This document shows, piece by piece, positions 32,150 through 42,937 of a DNA stretch of 64,000 nucleotides (position 1 is the stretch's first letter; each line of letters starts with the position of its first letter). The translations under genes and the position numbers were made by a program. Origin of the DNA: Phytophthora hibernalis (lineage: Eukaryota; Oomycota; Peronosporomycetes; Peronosporales; Peronosporaceae); assembly GCA_012656075.1 (NCBI GenBank), contig JAAKBF010000324.1, forward strand, positions 1,426,001 to 1,490,000, written 5' to 3'. The notes beneath the pieces are model-generated. The model was not told where the DNA came from. It saw only the letters and a list, made by a program, of their open reading frames with translations, and did no database searches.

Positions 32150-32599
32150 GAGTTGCAGGCTCTTGACCAGGATGTAGTAGTTGTGGAACTGGATGACCCA
32201 GTGACATTAGAGCTTCGGAGGCACAGTGCTCACTGCGACGCATGGTATTGATGTGTATCTGTGCCTGAATACAGCGGCCGGTCCAGTGAGATGCCAAGAC
32301 CCGGAGAGGTGTCTTGTGGTGGAATCGGACGACGATGAGTTGATCTTTGGTCGCGTGCTCCTCTCTGATTGGGTATTGATGTGGATCGTGAGCTTGAGCA
32401 GCTCGCTGCACGCAACTTGACTGATGACGACTCATTTGGAGACCCGGCCGGAATGCCGGTACGTGATGATACGCTGGACGAAGATGTCGCCAACGTGATT
32501 AACGGCATGGTAGCAGCATGTGTGGAGCGTGGAATAGTTTCACATGGTGCTGAAGAAGAACGACATACTGTTTTCTTTCGAGGGATGAAGGCTCGTCCT

Positions 32600-33974
32600 C
32601 GGCGATGACCCGCCTGCTAGAGTACCACCACTGAGGATTCGGCTCAAACCTGAAGCCAAACCGTTCAAGTGCAAAGTTCGGCAGTACAGCCCTGAGAAGT
32701 CGGAGTTTCTTGCGAAGTTCAACGCTGAGCTGGTGCGACTTGGTTGGGTGATTGAGAATAAGGAGAGCCGGTGGGCATATGCAGCCCTACCGGTTCGGAA
32801 GCCAAACAGCAACGCGTTCCGCCAGGCGAATGACTATCGGCTGATGAACTCGATGACAGAAAGCATTGCTGGAATGATGCCCAGTTTGCACGTACGATTG
32901 GAAAAGTGCAAGGGCAAGAAATTCTATGCTATCTTTGATTTCATTAAGGGCTTTTGGCAACTCCCTCTGCACAAAGACTCCCAAGAGTTTCTCTCGTAAA
33001 TGACGGACAGGAATTTTCACCCCAACGAGAGTGCCGCAAGGTTGTATGGATGCAGCGCTGCATTTTCAGTCAACAGTGGAGGAAGTACTCAAGAGTATCT
33101 GCACGAGTGTGTGCTTGTTTGGATCGACGATCTGCTGGCTTACGCGGACACTGTGATCGACATCATGGATGTGATCGAGGCCATCCTCAAGCGACTCGAT
33201 GGTTTTGGGTTTAAGCTAAACCCTCGGAAGTGCAAACTGTTTGAGACTGAAATTAAGGGGTGCGGCAGGATCATCAACAAGGACGGTGTTGGGCACGACC
33301 CGGAGCGAATGCAGGCTCTACAGAAGATCCCGCCACCCAGCACTGCCGCTGAATTGCAACAGTTTGGCTGTGCAACGAACTGGATGCGTGACGGATTAGT
33401 GGAGTATGCTCGGGTTGTAAAGCCTTTGCAGGAACGACTTGATGAATCGCTTCGTGGTACGAAGCGTAGCAAACGAGCTGCAGCTGGTATTCGTATCAGC
33501 CTCTCGCAAAATGAGTCAGCAAGCTTCGCAGACGTGAAGGATCTGCTTTCGAACTCCGCTATGCTCACGTATCCAGACCCTACGAAGCCGCTCTGTTTGC
33601 TGTCAGACGCTTCTGATTCTGCATGGGGGCTCATTGTCAGCCAAGTTGGGGACTGGAAGCATGACAAACCGATCCAAGCACAACATCACGAGCTACTAAT
33701 TTGCATGGGTGGATCGTTCAGTGGGTCGGCGCTAAACTGGAGCGTTATCGAAAAGGAGTGCTACCCGATCGTACATTCGTGCGAGAGGTTGGAGTATTTG
33801 CTGCTGCGTCCACAAGGATTCAAAATGTACTGCGATCATCGGAACATTATTCACTTGTTTGCACCGAGCATAGAGCTGAAGAAGACCATGCGTGGAAAGC
33901 TTCTACGATGGTCAACGAAGCTAATGGAGTATAGGTACTCAATCGAACATATTGAGGGAGCAAACAACGTGTGA
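32600..33974 (+). pseudogene. Element A reverse transcriptase and RNase H
   Basis: RT fingers and palm (WVIENKESRWAYAALPVRK; DYRLMN; FDFIKGFWQLPL), a broken stretch at 33,000-33,110 where the conserved QGCMDAALHF-type segment is in another frame, then the active-site YxDD counterpart VWIDDLLAY (about 33,118), thumb, and RNase H (LCLLSDASDSAWG; NWSVIEKECYPIV; LLRPQGFKMYCDHRN). The frame ends at 33,974. At least two compensating frame changes are needed, so the copy is inactive as it stands. Confidence 0.85.
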
Positions 33975-34288
33975 GCGGATCTCATCTCGAGGTGGGGAGG
34001 CAAGCGAAGCTCCAGCACACTGCGGAGCAGCGCAAAGCATGTTTCGGGCAGCAAACGAAAACGGGAGAAGCAGACAAAGGGTTTCCGTTCGACGCACGAG
34101 CAGACAGCACAAAGTCCCCGTCCGCTTGATTCATACGACTTTGTGTGGCCGTCCTTGGAGGAGATTGCTGAGGTGCAGGACAGCCGTCAGGCACCATCCA
34201 CCGCAAGCAAACTTGATGACGGTGTATGGCGAATAGATGGTCGCATCTGGTTACCTAGCAGCGCTACGGAGCTGCTGCAGCGCATTAT
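33975..34288 (+). pseudogene. Element A integrase, N-terminal linker part
   Basis: After the RNase H stop a degraded linker leads to DDGVWRIDGRIWLPSSATEL, typical of the segment before the integrase HHCC finger. It is cut at 34,288 by element B and resumes at 39,440. Confidence 0.6.
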
Positions 34289-34317
34289 TGTGGTGTAGCG
34301 GGATCAGCCAAAATCTT
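34289..34317 (-). repeat. Truncated 3' LTR of element B
   Basis: 29 bp from TGTGGTGTAGCGGGATCAGC onward match the start of the right LTR at 38313-38341, after which the two diverge. Confidence 0.85.
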
Positions 34318-35422
34318 TTAAGTTCCTCAAAGTCCACCTCGCGCAGTTCATACAGAACAGCCGCGTACACAGCGTAGTCCTCGATAAAACGGCCGTAATA
34401 ATTCAGACTGCCCAGGAACGACTGCATCGCTCGCAGCGATCTCGGGAACGGCAGATCGGTCAGTGCCTTCAAGTCCTTCGGGTGAGCTTCTAGTCCGTTG
34501 CTCGACACTTGATGTCCTAGGTAGTCCACCTTCCGCATGCCCCAGAAACTCTTCACGACGCTGATCGACAGGTTCCACTTATCACACGCTTCTAGCAGAG
34601 CTTCCACTCGGCCACAGAGCTGGTCCCACGACCCAACGGTCACCAGGATATCGTCGATGTAAGATCGACGCCCAAGCACCGACGGTCGACCAGGGGCCAG
34701 GGGCTCCCCACTTTCAAACAGGTCGACGAGACCTTCCGAGTTACCAGATCGAGAGATCTTCATAAATCCATATAGGGCGTTGTCGATCAGACGTTGGTAA
34801 ATCTGTGGCGCATTCTTAAGACCGAATGGCATCCGGTTCCACTCAAACAGCCCGAAGGGGTGATGAAAGCCGAGATCGCCCGCGCCCGATCGGTCATGGT
34901 CACGACCCAAAATCCACTAGCCATATCCAGAGAGCAGTACCAGAGGACTTTATTTAAGTTCTCTAGCAGCTCGTTTATCAAAGGCATGGGGTAGACCATC
35001 AACCTGGTCAGGCTGTTCACCAGCCGGTAGTCGATGCATAGGCGTATATCCACTCCATTCTTCTTGATAATGATCACGATCGGGGACGCCCATGGTGAGG
35101 TCGAATACTTGATAATAGTCGCAGATAACAATCCTTTGAGCAGATCTGACAACTTCTCCCTGAATCGCGGCGCGATCTTGCGCACTCGCTGGACGATTGG
35201 CTTGGCACTACCTACGTTGATGTCGTAGACCACACCCCGCGCTACGGGCGGCAGAGCATTTCCCTTACCGAGCAAGAGGTGGTGTTTCCGCCAGATAATC
35301 TGCCGAAGCGTCTCGATCTTCTCCGGATCGGCGCCTACGAAAACACCTACCTGAATGTCATCGATCATCACCTCGTCGGTCGTGGTCGAGACCTCGTGCA
35401 GCACAGCCAGCTCTCCCTGCAC
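34318..35422 (-). pseudogene. Element B reverse transcriptase
   Basis: Two overlapping frames (35422-34787 and 34910-34251) form an RT domain: KYSTSPWASPIVIIIKKNG, LCIDYRLVN, LWYCSLDMASGFW, WNRMPFGLKNAPQIYQRL, then the active site RRSYIDDILV (about 34,655). Between the helix ending NALYGF and this active site there are about 35 extra residues not found in ordinary Ty3/gypsy RTs. The thumb follows (DYLGHQVSSNGLEAHP; FLGSLNYYGRFIEDYA) and the domain stops at the deletion junction near 34,320. RNase H and integrase are missing. Confidence 0.85.
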
Positions 35423-36240
35423 GTCCTCCGCAAACTGTTCGCCACCATCACGGCATACACCTCTTCACCTTCTTCGCTTCCAATAACCTCTAGGCTCTCC
35501 GGAGTGGAGATCCAAGGTCATAGTCGCGGCATCCGATCGGTCGAACTCGTTCGATCGACGAAGATTCGAGCCCTGGTCAGTTCGCTTCTCGTGCAGATCA
35601 TATGTATTACCGCGTAGATCTGGTCGACTGTTAACTCGATCTACCGATGTCTGGTTCAAAAATACATAGATGCAGTAGCTAGAACGCTCGGCTCGTACGG
35701 GATTCCAACCCGACGAGCGTCCTAGTTTAACATCTTCTCAGCAGTCTCAGGTAACATGCCCGCATGCTTCGTCGGGTTATACCACTGGCGGATCTGGTTG
35801 TAGAATTCCTCTATCGGGCATTTCCCCTTGTCATGCAGCTCTCCGCATCCTCGGCACACGAACAGGCAGTGGTCCGCGGGATGACCCTTCTTGCCGCATT
35901 TCTGGCAGATGAGACGTCTCCAACAGCCCAGATCCGTATGCTTCCGGGACCCGCAGTGCGAGCATCGCCCTCGATCCGGTCCGTCGTGGCGGAATTGATT
36001 CCGATGATCCGGGAGAGGCCGATCGGGCGCCGCCTGGGGCGGTCGAGGTTGATCCTGGACCGGGTGTGGTTCTCCGGCTGGGATCGATCTCTCTTCGGCC
36101 GAAGCGGGATAGGTCCGACGAAGATCACCATCGGAATCCGACCCGTCCGACCCTATATCCGATCACGAGTCTGTACGTTGCGCTTGGATCGCTTATACCG
36201 CTCGCTTGGTCGGGGCTGCCGGTGCAGGATTCGATGTCTT
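35423..36240 (-). pseudogene. Element B CCHC knuckle and degraded linker
   Basis: Around 35,925-35,720 on the minus strand a zinc knuckle reads CQKCGKKGHPADHC, followed by a second Cys-pair region (CRGCGELHDKGKCP) and an acidic helix. Between here and the RT no D-S/T-G protease motif is visible and frames are interrupted, so the protease is degraded or deleted. Confidence 0.6.
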
Positions 36241-38312
36241 CTACCGATACTTGGATCCGAACGCAGACTTCCTCTGTCTGTTCTTCGCTCGTTCGCGATC
36301 GCGGAGGACCTCCTCCAACTCATCGGCGTCAGCCAGTCGGAGCAGCGTTAGCTGATCTTCTAGCTCCTGATCACCCAACGTCTCGATGTAATGTTTCACA
36401 TGTTCCCGACGCTCCTTCGAATCTCTGTCCTTGGCCTTAAGCCTAGCCCGCAGACCAGCGATATTCAAACGGTAGAGATACTCTAGAGGCGACTCGTCCG
36501 ATCGTTTGCGAGCATGATAATACTGCGAGGCGACCGACACTCCCAGCCCACAGTATTGAACCTGGAAGCTGAAGAGCAGGTCATTCCACTTGCCTCTGGT
36601 CGATCGGCTGAGCTGTCTGTACCAGTTCATGGCTGGTCCTGACAGCAGATCGGCAAACGTCAGGCACTTCTCACTGTCCGAGGCTTGATCTCGAAGGAAA
36701 GCTGACTTGACTTTGCTGATCCAAGATCTAGCACGATCTTCGTCTTGATCTCTGCCAGTGAACTCCTTCAGGTCTGAGATCGCCGAGATTCGAACACGTT
36801 GGATCATGGTGGATCCACCCGATCACGCGGTGGCTGAGGCCATCATGGCTCGTCCGACATTCGGAGTATCCAAGTCATCCGGATCGTATTTTCCGGAGTG
36901 ACTCCGGGGATCCGACCGACTCCATGTCTACATCTTGGTGTCCCGTGTAAGTTGCTTGCTCAGGGACCCTCGGTGCGGCGACTGCCTGTTGCTCGCTCAG
37001 GAATCGAGCCATAGCCGCTTGGAAGTAAGCTTCCAACTAAGCGGTGTCGTCTGCGGACGTCGCAGCGGCTGAAGCTGCACTGAACGTTCTCAATCCTCGA
37101 TCCTCGGTCGCCGTGGCCTGGGACGTCTTATGCAAAGGTCGATCGACCGCCTTCGACGCTCGATCGGACTTCGTCGGCACCAGATCTTGCCGCGTCGGGG
37201 TCTTCTGAGTTCGACTTGACGGCGACGACGTGGGCACTTTGCCCAGAGGCGACGTTGTCTGGTTGGGGGTCTTCAGGCGCGATCGCAATAGCGCTTCGCC
37301 GGACGGACCTAGTGACATTCACTGCGGGACCGTCGGGCCTTCTGAAGCTGGTTCCGACGTAGCCGACTCGTAATGTGATGACCCCGTCTGAGCTCCAGAG
37401 CTATCAGTCAACGTAGATGGCTGTCGACTGGCGATCCTCGGGGCTTCACCGACCAGCGACTTCACGATCTGGAAAAGGGTATGCGTCGACGTCTGGATGG
37501 CGGTCCGGTCCATATCAAATAGCTGATCCGGATCAAACGCTTCCGCTATCAGGCCGGCTTGGTCCAGGAAATCCATCAGGCTCTGCACCGCCTCCAACGG
37601 ATTGGTCGACGGATCTGGACTCTTAACCGGCCCACTCAGGTCCCCGATCCGGGCGATCTGCAACGATCTCATCACTGGGTTCTGAGATAGGAAGTCACGC
37701 AAGACCTTCTCGTGATACATCTTCTCGTTTGCCATCGTGCTCTTGCTCCAATTTAACTTCCTTCCGCTCCGATCTTCGGTGTCCGATTCCGGGGCTTTCA
37801 GCTTCTTCTTCGCAGTCTTGCCTTTCTTCTTCTTCGGCATCTGCTTGAGAACTTCGGAAGCCGCGACACCGGTGAATGCAGGGCGTTCGGTCTTCGCGAT
37901 CGAGAATGCGGGAGTCCCGGACGGGACGAACGTGTATGGTTCACGTTTGACCTTCTCTTCTCTCACGGCCGGGGCCGCGAAAGCGGAGAACACATAAGGC
38001 TCAGGGCTGACCTGGTCTTCTGTGTTCTTCTGCAGATCTCGGTTCGCATCGAGATCTGCGGGGTCCCCGAAGGGACCTGGGGAAGAAATCGAGGTTTTCT
38101 TCTAGATCCGGATCCGGATCTATATCTTGTCTGTCGACAGAGCTCCTCCCAGGGCTCTGCCGATCTGCGGATTTCGCTTCATTCAGCGGCGTCGTTGTCG
38201 ATCCGATCTCCGATGACGCTTGTTCCACTTGTTCAATCTTCATTTGCACTTCTTCTTTATCGGACTCACGGTAAAATCCTGAGTCACCAAGAGATCCGGG
38301 CACGCGCACCAT
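36241..38312 (-). pseudogene. Element B gag
   Basis: The retrotransposon gag domain is intact in frame 36807-36241 (WISKVKSAFLRDQAS; FADLLSGPAMNWYRQLSR; SPLEYLYRLNIAGLR). Upstream frames 37318-37037, 37993-37319 and 38312-38001 give Ser/Pro/Lys-rich N-terminal sequence with a basic stretch (KKKKGKTAKKKLKAP). The frames are separated by breaks. The first Met overlaps the primer-binding site region. Confidence 0.7.
38295..38312 (-). promoter_or_regulatory. Primer-binding site of element B
   Basis: On the minus strand TGGTGCGCGTGCCCGG begins one base after the LTR end, at the position and with the leading TGG expected for a tRNA 3' end. The tRNA identity is not assigned. Confidence 0.6.
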
Positions 38313-39439
38313 TGTGGTGTAGCGGGATCAGCCAAAATCTTGTTAAGGCCAGATCCGACTTCCCACCGCGCCCAGACACCAACTAACGGAGGGGGTCCCC
38401 GATGATCCGTGATCTGCTGAACTTGGTCTCACCTTGTGTACCCGTTGGTGGGCTGAGTCTGCTCTTTCGGGACTCCGAAGAGTGCAGTGACAAGAAGTCT
38501 TGAACGTCCTGGCGGGACGCGGGGAAGGGGTGGAGTAGCGCGGAAGTCTTCACGCTACAGCCGAGTATATGGCTCGATCGGGTGTTGTCGAGAGTCGATC
38601 GAGGGCTTGGACTTGATCCGAAGCCTGGGGATGCCTTGTGGGGCGTTGTTTTCCGTTCCTTTTCCTTTCCTTTCCTTTGGGTGCTTGCCGCTTCCAATAG
38701 CGGGACTTGAGTTGACGACAGTTCGAAGACGATCGACGGACAAGCAGTAATCCAGTCGATCGAGATATGCACTAGAACGATAGAGACTTAGGCGTAGGAA
38801 GGTCGGCCAATGTGTTATCCGATCCTTACGCTACAACACTAGATCTACTAACGCTAGTATGCAAACACCTTATGGGGACAATGTTCTTCCCGTCTGGAAG
38901 GCACTTGCGATGTTCAGTGCAAATTCGAGTCTGATTTATGGTTATGTCTATCTCAGCCAAACACGTAGTCTGAACTCCACTAAACAACCGCTAGATGCCT
39001 TGCGAGTCACCTGCCGCCGCTCTTACCCATCCTTCCCGGTGCCTTCGTACACTCGTCGATGTCGTCTTCGCCCGATCTTGAAAGACAGTTGGTCGATCGG
39101 CGGATCCTCGATCGAAGAGCGATCGGGGTGTTACGATCGAAGAGCGATCGAAGTGTTACGATCGAGGGGCGATCGAGGTACGATCAGCTGACTCAGCGAT
39201 CGAGCCACGATCGTCAATCGGGAGATTCCGACGCACCGATCGTGGTCGATCTGGACTCATCTGCGGTACCATCTTCTTTATCTCACTTGATCTCCCCTTC
39301 AACATCAACCCATGACGTGGACGCATAGTCCCCGTGAGACACCCAAGCTTCTCTGGCGGAATCGGCGATCGTGCCTTTCTCATCTTTGACCCGTCTTTCT
39401 CGTAGCCGGTCCGCCAATCTTATTAGGCGCTTCGCCACA
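38313..39439 (-). repeat. 5' LTR of element B
   Basis: 1,127 bp. In plus orientation it begins TGTGGTGTAGCGGG and ends TTCGCCACA, next to restored element A sequence. It contains a short tandem array of GATCGA-bearing units (39109-39180). Confidence 0.85.
39109..39180. repeat. Tandem 25-bp units with GATCGA core inside LTR B
   Basis: Units 39109-39133, 39134-39158 and 39159-39180 each start CGATCGA and contain a second GCGATCG; the first two end GTGTTA. Confidence 0.8.
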
Positions 39440-40720
39440 TTATGGTTATTGTTCATTGCGGAGCGAGTGGACATCACGGAATGCACGTGATGGTTAATCA
39501 CCTCCGCCGAATGTTCAACATCAACGGTCTGAATGAGCGGGTCCGTTCATTTTGCCGTAGCTGTTTGCTCTGTTTACACGTGAATGGTGGAGATATTATC
39601 CCTAGACCATTCAGTGAGACTCACTTTACTTTCGAGAGGAACGAGTCACTGCATTGGGATTTCTTGACCTTGGGGAGTCGTTTGGAACATAGCGTTACGT
39701 CCTTGTGATGAAGGACGAAGCAACGCACTTTGCGGAGCTCGTCGCGTGTGACGGACCTAGCTGCTGCTGCCATTCTCGACTGGTACAGTCGTTTTGGAAT
39801 ACCGACAACGTGGGTCAGCGACTCTGGCACACACTTCACGAGCAAGGTGATTGCAGAGTTAAACCGGCGCCTCAAAGCACAACAACGATTTACTTTGGCA
39901 TATACTCCGTGGAAAAGGGGTGGGTGGAGAGGGTGAATAGAGATATCATTCGAGTTCTTAAGGCAGTTCAGATTGAGTGCTTCAGATTGGCCACACCTCC
40001 TACCGCTCGTGCAGTCCAGCCTAAACCACTCTCCGGTGCAGTCGCTGGCGAACAAGGCCCCGATCGAACTTTTCACTGGGCTACCCTGCCCAAGCACGTT
40101 GGACACTGTTCTGCTGCCGGGAGGGAAGGACCGGGTAGTTTCTTTGCCTAAAGAGCACCCCGATTTGGAAAACAAACTACGGCTGATGCGAGCGAGCATA
40201 CAACGGATGCACAAAGCAGTTGAAGAGGACCGCAAGCGCGAAGCAGTTCGTTACCGCGGCCGAAGTTTGAGCGACCCGTTAATTTCTCGATTGGTGACTA
40301 TGTGCTTCGATCTCGGGTAGACGAGAAGCTTTACGCCAATAAGCTCAGAGTGACTTGGGTCGGTCCGTACCGAGTGACAGGTGCGGTCGAGTATTACTTT
40401 ATAGTGGAACATTTAGTGACAGGGAAGGCCATGAAGATACATCCGTCACGCCTAAAGCACAACGCGGATTCGTCTCTCAACGTTTCCGCCGAACTATCGA
40501 CCACGTCGAGTCCCAAGGTACACTACTGGCTGTGGGACCACCGCTACAACAACAGCATGCGGATATTCCAGATCAAGGTAAAGTGGCAAGGTCTCGAAGA
40601 GATCGAGGGCCGCTGAAGACACTGCCGAAACTAATGGAAATGTACGCGGACGAAGCTAACGACGATCGGCTTCGACGTGCCATGACAATGACATTGCAGC
40701 GGAAGAATAGCTAGAGCTTT
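39440..40720 (+). pseudogene. Element A integrase core and chromodomain-like end
   Basis: Resumes with the HHCC finger (VHCGASGHHGMHVM; CRSCLLCLH), then the rve core: LHWDFLTL for the first Asp, TTWVSDSGTHF for the second, and a VERVNRDIIR helix (in another frame) for the Glu. The C-terminal part has a WVGPYRVTGAV segment and ends in FQIKVKWQGLEEIEG, which resembles a chromodomain; the expected Trp-containing helix continues in another frame (to about 40,712). At least three frame breaks are present. The chromodomain places A among chromoviruses, which integrate guided by histone marks. Confidence 0.8.
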
Positions 40721-40797
40721 TCGACAGCATAGCGCACTGCATGACCAGCAGCACACCAAGATGTCAGATCGTGATGTATGACTGCTTGGGGTGGCTG

Positions 40798-41143
40798 TGT
40801 GATGGTGAGCTGGAAGCTCAGCATTGTAATGGACAAGCAGTCCTAAACACGAAGCCAGGAAGAGTGGCGCAGCCTACCGTCGAGTGACGAAGCCTCTGTA
40901 CTGCGACCCGCAGCGCCACAAGAATCGATACAACCAATCTCCAGCTGTAGCACGGATAGCCCTGCTACAGGACAACTGCAACTGCAACAACAAGTCTCTC
41001 CCTGGACTACTAAGGATGAGCAGGAGAGAGCAACGTAGAGAAGAGCGTTAGATTTAGCTCAGTTCACATTTTACTTCCAACTACGCAATACACGTTGCCT
41101 GTTGGTGGGAGTTCCAGCTCCCAAGTTCGTGTGGAACGTCACA
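40798..41143 (+). repeat. 3' LTR of element A
   Basis: 346 bp, preceded by a G-rich tract (CTTGGGGTGGC) that may be the polypurine tract; about 9 differences from the 5' LTR by eye. Confidence 0.95.
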
Positions 41144-42195
41144 GCAAGCAGCCTACGTGTGGAAGACCAGTCAGAGGCAACTCCACGCAGTGGCAAGAAG
41201 AAAACGCTGGAGGACAAGCACAAGACTTGAAGGGCTGCAGTTTCAGCTAACGCTGGACTGTTACTGCAATAGAGACCTGGAAGAGGCTCCAAAAGGGAAC
41301 ACCCCCAGCACGAAGCTAAAGAGGCAGCAGCAGGAGCCAAAGCTGATCGCACGACTTAAACAATTTCAGGAAACTATTAACAAAGGTTAAATAGACTACC
41401 TTCACTCTCTCTCCATGAGAAAGCAGATACATGTACATGTACCGTAATGCATGTTATACTCTCAAAATCACGTTCATGAATTGCCAACAGTGCAGACGTC
41501 GAGGCCTACAGCTTCAGCTCCAGTAGAGTCTGCTTCTCAGCTGGAAAAACGACCCCGCTTGCAGTGAATAAGCCACAATCACTTTAGTAAAATCGTCCAG
41601 AGTTCCAGCTTCATTTTGACGGTTGTTTCGGTAAAAACGGATACAGTAATCTGCGTGAATAAGCAACGGGTGTACAACTTATTTCCTGCGAAACTTTATA
41701 TAATGCCTCGCTGTTGCTGGCATTATATAATGAAACTTTATATAATGCCAGGAGATGGGCGAGGTACTTAATCACATTAGGTTGCTCGTCTTTGCTCACT
41801 CCTTATACACCCAGTCAAGCCATATATATCAGGCGTTGCCTATTCACGCAGATTACTGTAAACGGTTGTCGAGATATCGAGTTTTAATTCAACCAACTGT
41901 AAAAATTCTACTAAACTGGCCAAACCCCTTACCGTACTTGCACCTGTTCATTTCCATATGCCCGTCAACTCACTTCATAGCCACCAGATCAATCGCAAAC
42001 ATGTTCATATGCTTCGTGAAGACCCGCAAGTTGTGGAGTTGCGGCCCGCAACTCCACAACCCAGGCTCCATAATACGGAGTCATATTATGAACACCAGAC
42101 CAAGAAGAATTAACACGCCACATTCAACATTCGAGAGCCACCTCTCCCTCCTAACGGCGTATGTAAACTTTACAGCTAGCAGCGCATCAAACTTG
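41144..42195. other. Intergenic stretch
   Basis: A plus frame at 41157-41390 is Lys/Gln/Arg-rich without a domain; an alternative frame over the same bases is equally open, so I do not call it. A palindromic repeat lies at 41,695-41,750. 41,755-42,195 contains open frame upstream of and in line with the mucin-like gene, but without a plausible signal peptide. Confidence 0.5.
41695..41750. repeat. Direct and inverted copies of a 14-bp AT-rich unit
   Basis: CTTTATATAATGCC occurs at 41695-41708 and 41737-41750, and GGCATTATATAA (its inverted form) at 41720-41731, so two alternative hairpins can form. Confidence 0.8.
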
Positions 42196-42209
42196 TCATT
42201 CTCAATTCC
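42196..42209 (+). promoter_or_regulatory. Initiator-like motif of the mucin-like gene
   Basis: TCATTCTCAATTCC resembles TCATTYYNCAWTTT and lies 40 bp upstream of the ATG at 42,250, supporting that start over the longer frame. Confidence 0.5.
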
Positions 42210-42249
42210 ACCACCAGGAACTCAAGTCCAATCTTTCTTCCCAGCAATA

Positions 42250-42735
42250 ATGAAGTTTTTCCAGGTCCTCATCATCGCCGCCCTCGCCGTAGCTGGTGTC
42301 CGCGGACAGACTGCCTCGGCAACTACTTCGGGAACCACCAGCGCCAGCAGTACTGGAACAACCACCGATGCCATGACGCCTGCAGTCACTCCTGCTACCG
42401 GAGCCCCTTCGTCTACTAGCACGACGGCTGCTAGTGGAGCCACGTCAGCCTCCGGACCGGGTGCCACCACGGCCACCATCGGTGCTACCGGCAGCGCTTC
42501 TGTTGACACGGCGGTGGGCTCCTCAAGCTCGACTGGCTCAGTGAGTGCTGGCGACTCGACCACTTCGACGACCGACTCTTCAACGGCCACAGTGTCCTCA
42601 TCTACTGGTGACTCGAGCTCAACGGAGGCTTCGGATTCAGCCAGTGCGTCTGGCTCGAGCGGTGCGTCTCAGATCACGGGCGTCATTGGTGTCACTGCTG
42701 CTACCATCATGGCCGTCGGCGCGTATTTCCTGTAA
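42250..42735 (+). CDS. Secreted mucin-like Ser/Thr-rich GPI-anchored protein
   Basis: 161 residues. A signal peptide covers residues 1-19 (MKFFQVLIIAALAVAGVRG). The mature part is almost entirely Ser, Thr, Ala and Gly, as in O-glycosylated mucin-like oomycete cell-surface proteins. The C-terminus has a small-residue cleavage region (SGSSGASQ) followed by a hydrophobic tail (VIGVTAATIMAVGAYFL), a typical GPI-anchor signal. No enzyme domain and no Cys pattern of elicitins is present. Expected location: cell wall or outer face of the plasma membrane. The longer upstream frame is rejected because it would bury the signal peptide. Confidence 0.8.
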   Translation: MKFFQVLIIAALAVAGVRGQTASATTSGTTSASSTGTTTDAMTPAVTPATGAPSSTSTTAASGATSASGPGATTATIGATGSASVDTAVGSSSSTGSVSAGDSTTSTTDSSTATVSSSTGDSSSTEASDSASASGSSGASQITGVIGVTAATIMAVGAYFL

Positions 42736-42937
42736 GCGTCCTAGCGCGAGTCAGCTACCACTTTGTGATATAGTGCACAGAATACAATTCCATTTCGACA
42801 GCTTTCAAATTGGACTCTTCGAGCACAGTCTCACTTGAAGTCACACCCAAATGGCTACAGGTTTTTGTAACCCCCAACTTGATTTTCGTAACCGGTTACT
42901 CTCCACGCTCGTCCGTTATCATTCCTCGACATCCGCA

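Larger units (their letters stand above)
34289..39439 (-). mobile_element. Gypsy retrotransposon B, internally deleted, nested in element A
   Basis: Minus-strand element. The right (5') LTR is complete (38313-39439). The left (3') LTR keeps only about its last 30 bp (34289-34317), directly joined to the RT thumb region, so RNase H, integrase and most of the 3' LTR were removed by one deletion. The target duplication is TTAT or ATTAT (left 34284-34288; right from 39437/39440). Ends TGTGGTGTAG...CCACA match those of the D family. Order on the minus strand: LTR, primer-binding site, gag, CCHC knuckle, RT. I saw no protease motif. Confidence 0.9.
30598..41143 (+). mobile_element. Gypsy/Ty3 chromovirus-type LTR retrotransposon A, with nested insertion
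   Basis: Two direct LTRs of 346 bp (TGTGATGG...AACGTCACA) flank gag, protease, RT-RNase H, integrase and chromodomain-like sequence on the plus strand. Flanks GCAAA and GCAAG agree in four of five bases and are the likely target duplication. Element B is inserted at 34,288/39,440, inside the integrase zinc-binding region; removing it restores a smooth reading (LLQRIMVIVHCGASGH). By eye the two LTRs differ at about 9 positions (about 2.6 percent), so A is not a very recent insertion. Coding frames are interrupted at several points. Confidence 0.93.

Noticed and set aside
41157..41390. Lys/Gln-rich plus ORF right of element A
   Set aside because: Two frames are about equally open and neither shows a domain; may be old retroelement sequence.
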